Assembly: GCA_037176705.1 (NCBI GenBank)
Contig: CM073886.1
Location: forward strand, 24,661,501-24,725,500
DNA: 64,000 nucleotides
Direction: 5' to 3'
DNA from: Molossus alvarezi
Lineage: Eukaryota > Chordata > Mammalia > Chiroptera > Molossidae
A program made the position numbers and the translations under genes. The notes beneath the pieces are model-generated. The model did no database searches. It had not been told where the DNA came from and worked only from the letters and a program-made list of their open reading frames with translations. Every line of letters begins with the position of its first letter. Within the stretch, counting starts at the first letter, position 1. Shown one piece after another: positions 57,349 through 64,000 of the stretch.

Positions 57349-60300
57349 ATTTTTTTTGTTTTGTTTTTTTTTATTTTATGAATTTTTATTTATTTTTTTG
57401 TTACAGATATTTTACCTTTTTACCCCATTGGCACTCCCCACCCCACCCCCCCTCCACCCTGTCCCCAGCTTAGTTGTCCATGTCCATTGGTCATGCATAC
57501 ATGCATATAAGTTCTGTGGTTTATCTCTTCCCACCCCCCCACCCCCCATCCCCTCTTCTGAGGGATGTCAGTCTGTGCCCTACTTCCATGTGTCTGGGTC
57601 TACTGTATTCCTCAGACTGTTATGTTCATTATATTCCGTATATAAGTGAGATCATGTGGTATTTGTCTTTTTCTGCTTGGCTTCTTTCACTTAGGATAAT
57701 ACTTTCCAGGTCCCTCCATGTCGTCTCAAAGGATAAGAGATCTTTCTTTCTTACCACTGCATAGTACTCCAATGTGTATATGTACCACAGCTTTTTTATC
57801 CATTCGTCTCCTGGTGGACACTTGGGCTGTTTCCAGATCTTAGCTATTGTAAATAGTGCTGCTATGAACATGGGGGTACATATATTCTTCCTGATTGGTG
57901 TTTCAGGCTTCATAGGGTATATTCCCAGCAGTGGGATCACTGGGTCAAATGGAAGTTCAATTTTTAATTTTTTGATGTAGCACCATATTGTTTTCCATAG
58001 CGGCTGCACCAGTCTGCATTCCCACCAGCAGTGTATTAGAGTCCCCTTTTCTCCACACCCTCGCCAACACTTGTTGTTTGATGATTTGTTGATGGCGGCC
58101 ATTCTGACAGGTGTGAGGTGATACCTCATTGTTGTTTTAATTTGCATCTCTCTGATGATTAGTGATGTGGAGCATTTCTTCATATGTCTCTTGGCCATTT
58201 GTATGTCCTGTTTGGAGAGGTGTCTATTCAGCTCCTCTGCCCATTTTTTAATTGGGTTCTTTGTCTTCCTTTTGTGGAGTTGTATGAGCACTCTATATAT
58301 ATTGGAAATTAACCCCTTATCTGATACATTATTGGCAATGATGTTCTCCCATACAGTGGGTTGCCTTTCCATTCTGATGATTGTTTCTTTTGCTGTGCAG
58401 AAGCTTTTTAGTTTGATGTAGTCCCATGTGTTCATTTTCTCCTTTATTTCTGTTGCCTTAGGTGATGTATCAGTGAATATTCTGCTCCGTATGGTGTCCG
58501 AAATTTTGTTGCCTACATTTTCTTCTAGAATTTTTATGGATTCACGGGTCACATTTAAGTCTTTTATCCATTTCGAGTTTATTTTTGTGTATGGTGTAAG
58601 TTGATGGTCTAGTTTCATTTTTTCGCATGTAGCTGTCCAATTTTCCCAACACCATTTATTAAAGAGGCTGTCTTTACTCCACTGTATGCTCTTGCCACCT
58701 TTGTCAAATATTAATTGAGTGTATTGCCTTGGGTCCATTTCTGGGTTTTCAGTTCTGTTCCACTGGTCTATATGCCTGTTCTTGTGCCAGTACCAGGCTG
58801 TTTTGGTTACAGTCGCTTTGTAGTATAACCTGATATCTGGTATTGTGATCCCACCTACTTTGTTCTTCTTTTTCAAGATTGCTGTGGCTATTTGGGGTCT
58901 TTTTTGGTTCCATATGAACTTTTGAAGTATTTGTTCTAGTTCTGTGAAATATGTCGTTGGTATTTTGATGGCGATTGCATTGAATCTATAGATTGCTTTG
59001 GGTAGTATGGACATTTTAATGATGTTAATTCTTCCAATCCATGAACAGGGTATGTGCTTCCACTTTTTTATATCTTCCTCTATTTCTTTTTTCAATGACC
59101 TGTAGTTTTCTGCAAATAGGTCCTTTACTTCTTTGGTTAAGTTTATTCCTAGGTATCGTAATTTTTTTGGAGCGATAGTAAATGGGATTGTTTTTTCAGT
59201 TTCTCTTTCTGTGAGTTCATCATTGATGTACAAGAATGCCGTCGATTTCTTGACGTTAATTTTGTATCCTGCTACTTTGCCAAATTCATTTATTAAGTCT
59301 AATAGATTTTTTATGGAGTCTTTAGGGTTTTCTATGTACAATATCATGTCATCTGCAAATAATGACAGTTTCACTTCCTCCTTTCCAATTTGGATCCCTT
59401 TTATTTTTTCTTCATGTCTGATTGCTGTGGCTAAGACTTCCAGTACAATGTTAAATAAGAGTGGCGAAAGTGGACATCCCTGTCTTGTTTCTGTTCTTAA
59501 TGGAAATGTTTTTAGTTTCTGTCCGTTGAGTATGATGTTGGCTGTAGGTCTTTCATATATGGCCTTTATTATGTCGAGATATGATCCCTCTATTCCTACA
59601 TTGCTGAGCGTTTTTATCAGAAATGGATGCTGGATTTTGTTGAATGCTTTTTCCGCATCTATTGATATGATCATGTGGTTTTTATTCTTCATTTTGTTTA
59701 TGTGGTGTATCACGTTTATTGATTTGTGAATATTGTACCAGCCTTGCATCCCTGGAATGAATCCCACTTGGTCATGGTGAATAATTTTTTTGATGTATTT
59801 CTGGATCCGATTTGCTAATATTTTGTTCAGGATTTTGGCGTCTATGTTCATCAGGGATATTGGCCTGTAGTTTTCTTTCTTCGTAGTGTCTTTTTCTGGT
59901 TTTGGAATTAGAATTATGCTGGCCTCAGAGAACGTGTTTGGAAGTCTTCCTTCTTCTTGAATTTTTTGAAATAGTTTGAGGAGAATGGGTATTAGTTCTT
60001 TTTTGAATGTTCTGTAAAACTCCCCCGTGAAACCATCTGGGCCTGGGCTTTTGTTTGCTGGGAGAGTCTTGATTACCTCTTCAATTTCCTTAGTTGTTAT
60101 TGGTCTGTTCAAGTTTTCTATCTCTTCCGGGAATAGTTTTGGGAGACTGTGTGTTTCTAGAAATTTGTCCATTTCGCTGAGATTGTCGAATTTGTTGCCA
60201 TATAGTTGTTCATAGTAGTTGTTAACGATCTTTTGTATTTCCGTGGTGTTGGTTGTTACTTCTCCTCTTTCATTTCTGATTTTGTGTATTTGGGTTCTCT

Positions 60301-60637
60301 CTCTTTGTTGCTTGGTGAGTCTAGCTAAGGGTCCATCAATCTTGTTTATCTTTTCAAAAAACCAGCTCTTTGTTTCATTGATCCTTTGAATTGTTTTTTT
60401 TTTTGGTCTCTATGTCATTTATTTCTGCTCTGATCTTTACTATTTCCTTCCTTCTACTTGCTCTGGGGTTTTCTTTTTGTTTGCTTTCTAATTCTTTAAG
60501 TTGTGAGGTTAGACAGTCAATTAGAAATTTTTCTTGTTTTTTGAGGTAGGCCTGTAGTGCTATGAACTTCCCTCTCAGAACTGCTTTCGCTGCATCACAT
60601 AGATTTTGTGTTGTTGTGTCTTCATTTTCATTGGTTT

Positions 60638-60650
60638 CCAGGAAGTTTTT
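60638..60650 (-). repeat. Target-site duplication of half-L1 insert (left in window)
   Basis: CCAGGAAGTTTTT here equals 63070-63082. On the insertion strand it begins AAAAACTTCC, the cut being at a TTTTT/AA-type L1 endonuclease site. Confidence 0.9.
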
Positions 60651-60658
60651 TTTTTTTT

Positions 60659-60816
60659 AAAACTTATGAATTTTTTATTTCTGGAATTTCCATTTTATAT
60701 TTTCAGACCACTGTTGAGCTTAGGTAACCGAAACCATGGAAAACAAAACAGCTGATAAGGGGGAAACTACTGTAGTTAAAAAGAAACAGCTTAATACTTT
60801 CTCACTGGAGACTGCC
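60659..60816 (-). mobile_element. 3'-transduced segment containing Tigger/MER2 end
   Basis: Between the element's own poly(A) (60817-60837) and a second poly(A) at the target duplication lies non-L1 sequence. Its minus-strand part CAGTAGTTTCCCCCTTATC, then TTTTCCATGGTTTCGGTTACC, then TCTGAAAATATAAAATGG, then AGAAATAAAAAATTCATAAG matches the end of a Tigger/MER2-type DNA transposon as I remember it. A read-through transcript that used a downstream AATAAA-like signal would explain it. Confidence 0.75.
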
Positions 60817-61192
60817 TTTTTTTTTTTTTTTTTTTTTCCAAATCTTTATTGTTGGATGTAAAATGTATTACAGATGTTCCACATTTTTCCCCCATTGACC
60901 CCCTCCTCCCCCCTCCCGCCCCCCTCCCACCTTTTCCCACATTATTGTCTGTGTCCATTGGTTATGTATATAAGTTCTTTGGTTTATTTCTTCCCACCCT
61001 CCCAACCCCTTTCCCTTTGAGGTTTGTCAGTCTAGCAATGAATTTGTGCTTCTTAATCCCTTCACCTTTTTCACCCATTCCCCCAATCCCCTTCCCAACT
61101 GGCAACCACCAAAATGTTCTCTGTATCTATGAGAATGTTTCTGTTCTTCCTGTTCCTTTTGTTTGTAGATTCCATTGTTGATAGATATGCAT
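60817..61192 (-). other. 3' UTR and poly(A) of the half-L1 element
   Basis: It starts just after the ORF1 stop (ATGCATATCTATCAACAATGG) and contains TTTTGGTGGTTGCCAGTTGG. It has a G-rich stretch on the minus strand (GGGAGGGGGGCGGGAGGGGG at ~60905-60930) and ends AATAAAGATTTGG plus 21 A. It is related to the older L1 3' UTR type (compare 12180-12300), not to copies A, C and D. Confidence 0.8.
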
Positions 61193-62132
61193 TCATTGCC
61201 ATTTTGTTTGTTCATACATTTTATCTTTTTCTTCAAAAAGACCCTTCATCATTTCATATAATAATGGTTTGGTGGTGATGAACTCCTTTAACTTTTTCTT
61301 GTCTGGGAAAGTTTTTGTATGTCCATCGATTCTAAATGACAGCTTTGCAGGATAGAGTAATTTTGGTTGTAGGTTCTTGGTTTTCATCACTCTAAATATT
61401 TCTTGCCACTCCCTTCTGGCCTGCAAAGTTTCTTTTGAGAAATCAGCTGACAGCCTAATGGGTACTCCCTTGTAGGTAACTATCTGCCTTTCTCTTGCTG
61501 CTTTTAATATTCTCTCTTTGTCTTGAACCTTTTGCATTTTGATGATGATGTGTCTTGGTGTGTGCCTCTTGGGGTTCATCTTGTTTGGGACTCTCTGTGC
61601 TTCCTGGACTTGTATGTCTGTTTCCTTCACCAAGTTAGGAAAGTTTTCTGCCATTATTGTTTCAAACAGGTTTTCGATTTCTTGTTCTCTCTCTTCTCCT
61701 TCGGGCACCCCCAAGATGCGAATGTTGGCACGCTTGAAGTTATCCCAGAGGCTCCTTACTCTATCCTCATTTTTTTGGATTCTTTTTTCTTTTTGCTCTT
61801 CTGATTGGGGATTTTTTGCTTCCTTATATTCCAAATCGATGGTTTGCTCCTTGGATCTACATACTCTATTATTGAAGCTGTGTAAATTATTCTTTATTTC
61901 AGTTAATGCCTCCTTTAATTCTAACTGTGTCCATGATTTCTAACTGGTACTTTTTTATGCTCTTGATGCCCTCCCTAAGTTCACTGAGGTTCTCACCAAG
62001 TTCATTGAGCATCCTTATAAGCAGTATTTTGAACTCAGTATCTGTTAGGTTGCTTATCTCCCTTTCGCTTAGTTCTTTTATTGGGGTTTTGTTCTGTTCT
62101 TTCATTTGGGACCTGTTTCTTTGTATCCTCAT
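61193..62132 (-). pseudogene. Half-L1 ORF1 (L1 ORF1p-like RNA-binding protein), one frameshift
   Basis: About 313 codons. Start MRIQRNRSQMKEQNKTPIKE at 62132. N-terminal coiled coil (ELGENLSELREGIKSIKKYQLEIMD). A single frameshift near 61915-61922 (GTTAGAATTAAAGG) moves the reading to the frame continuing LKEALTEIKNNLHS. From 61834 a 213-codon frame is intact: coiled coil EEQKEKRIQKNEDRVRSLWDN, RNA-recognition domain RANIRILGVPEGEE to ENFPNLVKETDIQVQEAQRVP, and C-terminal domain RHIIIKMQKVQDKERILKAA to SADFSKETLQARREWQEI, ending KMYEQTKWQ. It differs clearly from ORF1 of copy C, so it is a separate lineage. Confidence 0.85.
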
Positions 62133-63069
62133 TTTGGCTGCCTCCCTGTGTTTGTTTCTGTGTATTACTTAATGAGCGTTATGGGGCTCGCTGAGACCCG
62201 GTGCTGCTCGTTTGAAAGAATTTAGGAAAAACCTGAAGCAGGATCCAAGACCGGCCAATCCTATGGTTAAGCAAGTGACAACAGCTTGAAAGTTGTGGGG
62301 GGGGCGGGGCGCGGCGGGGCCTCAGGGAGTCAGCAGGGCGGGGCTACCAGTGTGAGCCAGGTTGCTGGAGTCCCAGATATGGCGGCTGTCTGCCGCCCCC
62401 AGGAAGGGCTCACCAAAGGAACAAAGGCCTCTTACAGCACGTTTGTCCCCGAGGAAGGCCCCTCTCCAGCGCTCGCTCCAGTGCCAAACAGCTCAGTTCT
62501 TCCCTGTATGTCTCTGGTGCCCCTCGAGCTGCCTCCCCTCCGAGCTTAGAGGGAGAGAGTCCGATAAGTCCGTGCGCGGGCCCTTTAGGAAGCTGCCTGG
62601 GGCTCCAGCCGCTTCAGCCTCCCTGAGCCTCAGTTTCCGCTGGTTTTTCCAGCCAGAAGTTATGGGGATTCTCTTCCTGGCACTGGAACCCTGAACGGGG
62701 CACCTGGTGTGGGACGGGGACCCCTCAGTCCTCAGGAAGGACCTTCCCAGCCGCGGGAGCCTCCTGATTTTTATCCACCACGCTTGGGTGTGGGACCAGC
62801 CCGTCTCGCTGCTGCGCGCTCCGCCACCGCGCGCTCCGCCGCCGCTGCGCCGCTGCCGCCCCCCCTCGCGCCGCCGCTCGTCCTACCGGTCTGGATGTAG
62901 CTGCTTTTTTTTTTTTCCCCCCTTAGTTCCGTAGTTGTACGACTTCCATTCAGCTTGATTTCAGGCGGTTTTGAATGATGGTTGTTCTTTAGTTTAGTTG
63001 TAACTTTGATGTGGTTGTGGGAGGACGCGATACCGCGTTTACCTACGCCACCATCTTGACCGGAAGTCT
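62133..63069 (-). promoter_or_regulatory. CpG-rich 5' UTR of the half-L1 element
   Basis: GC- and CpG-rich (especially 62775-62890) and starting CTTCCGGTCAAGATGG at the 5' end, where L1 promoters carry an ETS/YY1-like start context. Plus-strand frames at 62286-62934 and the last ~100 codons of the minus frame 62771-63889 lie here and are not genes. Confidence 0.75.
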
Positions 63070-63082
63070 CCAGGAAGTTTTT
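63070..63082 (-). repeat. Target-site duplication of half-L1 insert (right in window)
   Basis: CCAGGAAGTTTTT, identical to 60638-60650; L1 copy D ORF2 continues on either side without loss. Confidence 0.9.
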
Positions 63083-64000
63083 AATTTCTTTCTTGATCTC
63101 CTCGGTGACCCATTCATTGTTTAATAACATGCTATTTAGCCTCCATGTGTTGAAATGTCTTTGCATGTTCTTGTTGCAATTGATTTCTAGTTTCATGCCA
63201 TTGTGATCTGAGAAGATGCTTGATATGATTTCAATCTTCTTGAACTTGTAGAGACTTAGTTTGTGTCCTATCATGTGGTCTATCTTTGAGAATGTCCCAT
63301 GTGCACTTGAGAAGAATGTGTATTCTGTAGTTTTGGGGTGTAATTCTCTGTAGATATGTATTAAATCCACTTGGTCTAGTGTTTCATTTAGAGTCTCTGT
63401 TTCCTTGCTAATTTTTTGCCTAGAGGATCTATCCAGTGCTGTCAACGGGGTGTTGAAGTCCCCTGCTATTATTGTATTGTTGTCGATTTCTCCTTGGAAG
63501 TCCTCCAGAAGATTTTTAATATATTTTGGTGCTCCTATATTGGGTGCATATATATTTATCAAGGTTATATCTTCCTGTTGGATAGATCCTTTCAATATTA
63601 TGTAGTGGCCGTCTTTGTCTCTAGTTATGGTCTTCATTTTGAAATCTATTTGATCAGATATGAGAATTGCTACCCCAGCTTTTTTTTGCTTTCCATTTGC
63701 TTGGAAAATTTTTTTCCATCCCTTCACTTTCAACCTATGTGAGTCTTTTGTTGAGAGGTAGGTCTCTTGTAAACAACATATAGATGAGTCATGCTTTCTT
63801 ATCCAATCAGCTACTCTGTGTCTCTTTATGGGAGCATTCAATCCATTTACGTTTAAGGTGATTATTGATATGTACTTATTTATTGCCATTTTTGTTTAGT
63901 GTGGTTCTATTTTTCTTCCCACTTCTCCTGCTAATTACAGCAGTCCTTTTAACATTTCTTGCAGTGCTGGTTTGGTGCTAATGTATTCCCTTAGCCTTTT

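Larger units (their letters stand above)
60651..63069 (-). mobile_element. HAL1-like (ORF1-only) retrotransposon nested in L1 copy D
   Basis: Reading the minus strand: 5' end AGACTTCCGGTCAAGATGGTGG at 63069, a ~0.94-kb GC-rich 5' UTR, ORF1 (62132-61193), then directly a 3' UTR (TCATAGATACAGAGAACATT), AATAAAG and a 21-A tract at 60837-60817. A ~158-bp extra segment and a second A-tract follow. ORF2 is absent: after the ORF1 stop only ~12 bp resemble the ORF2 start (ATGGCAATGAAT). Half-L1 (HAL1) elements with this architecture are an established class. They need L1 ORF2 in trans. Confidence 0.85.
57629..63889 (-). pseudogene. L1 copy D ORF2 (endonuclease/RT), interrupted
   Basis: N-terminal part 63889-63083: the complete endonuclease ([20 protein letters not shown], then CCLQETYLSTKD, then [16 protein letters not shown], then [10 protein letters not shown]) up to NFLET. 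After the 2.4-kb insert it resumes at 60650. The frame then shifts at an 11-A tract (60405-60415; copy A has seven). From M at 60172 an 847-codon frame is intact to the natural stop: NYRPISLMN, then [14 protein letters not shown] (usual D is N), then [14 protein letters not shown], then [15 protein letters not shown]. The C-terminal [18 protein letters not shown] and the [10 protein letters not shown] end follow. Without the insert and A-tract change it would be close to a full ORF2. Confidence 0.92.
57349..64000 (-). mobile_element. L1 copy D (antisense), 5' end outside window
   Basis: The 3' end is the T-rich stretch at 57349-57371 followed by the antisense 3' UTR. ORF2 lies at 63889-57629, and 63890-64000 matches the spacer between ORF1 and ORF2 of copy C (37325-37432). 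It is interrupted by a half-L1 element at 60651-63069. Of the four long copies it is the least mutated. ORF1 and the 5' UTR, if present, lie beyond position 64000, so its target duplication cannot be checked. Confidence 0.93.

Noticed and set aside
62286..62934. Plus-strand proline/alanine-rich frames
   Set aside because: They are translations of the GC-rich 5' UTR of the half-L1 element, which is on the minus strand.
60651..63069. Half-L1 as a simple ORF2 deletion of L1 copy D
   Set aside because: It has its own target duplication inside copy D ORF2, and its ORF1 and 3' UTR differ from the local L1 copies, so it is a separate insertion.
1..64000. CRISPR arrays, operons, bacterial insertion sequences or phage
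   Set aside because: All repeats are eukaryotic interspersed or simple repeats. There are no regularly spaced direct repeats, no operon-like coding density and no prokaryotic coding signal.

Overview
This window looks like non-coding nuclear DNA from a bat, most likely a vespertilionid. Three signals point there. First, tRNA-derived Ves-type SINEs with a C+T-rich tail occur nine times. Second, there is a non-autonomous SPIN hAT element at 6521-6712. Third, several long, fairly young LINE-1 copies share one 3' end (motif CTTATTTGTGGAATATAA). Ancient eutherian repeats (MIR, L2, MER5A, MER20, MaLR LTRs, old L1) fill much of the rest. I find no host protein-coding exon, tRNA, rRNA, CRISPR array or prokaryotic signal that I can support. 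Repeat families are named from memory of consensus sequences, not from a database search.

Layout. 1-24 kb is old intergenic or intronic DNA. It holds MER5A, MIR, MER20 (split by two tandem SINEs), SPIN, two short L1 3' ends, three MaLR solo LTRs, L2 and simple repeats. 24.3-31.0 kb is a complete but mutated L1 (copy A, + strand) with a 16-bp target duplication. 32.4-42.7 kb is a nest: an older 5'-truncated L1 (copy B), flanked by a perfect 12-bp duplication, was split by a near-complete L1 (copy C, 35314-41683) with an 8-bp duplication. 42.7-57.3 kb is mostly unique DNA with SINEs, an old L1 split by a SINE, a hAT-Charlie element and a retroviral-type solo LTR. 57.35-64.0 kb is a minus-strand L1 (copy D) that runs off the window. 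Its ORF2 is interrupted by a 2.4-kb ORF1-only element.

The most interesting objects are these. (1) The ORF1-only, HAL1-like (half-L1) retrotransposon at 60651-63069 has a CpG-rich 5' UTR, a nearly open ORF1, no ORF2 and a 13-bp target duplication. (2) A ~158-bp tail lies between its two poly(A) tracts and contains a Tigger/MER2 fragment, which I read as a 3' transduction. (3) A 162-bp inverted duplication of the reverse-transcriptase active-site region sits inside ORF2 of L1 copy C and keeps the reading frame open. No host system is encoded here. The genes that act together are the L1 ORF1 (RNA-binding chaperone) and ORF2 (endonuclease/reverse transcriptase), whose machinery would also have mobilised the SINEs and the half-L1.
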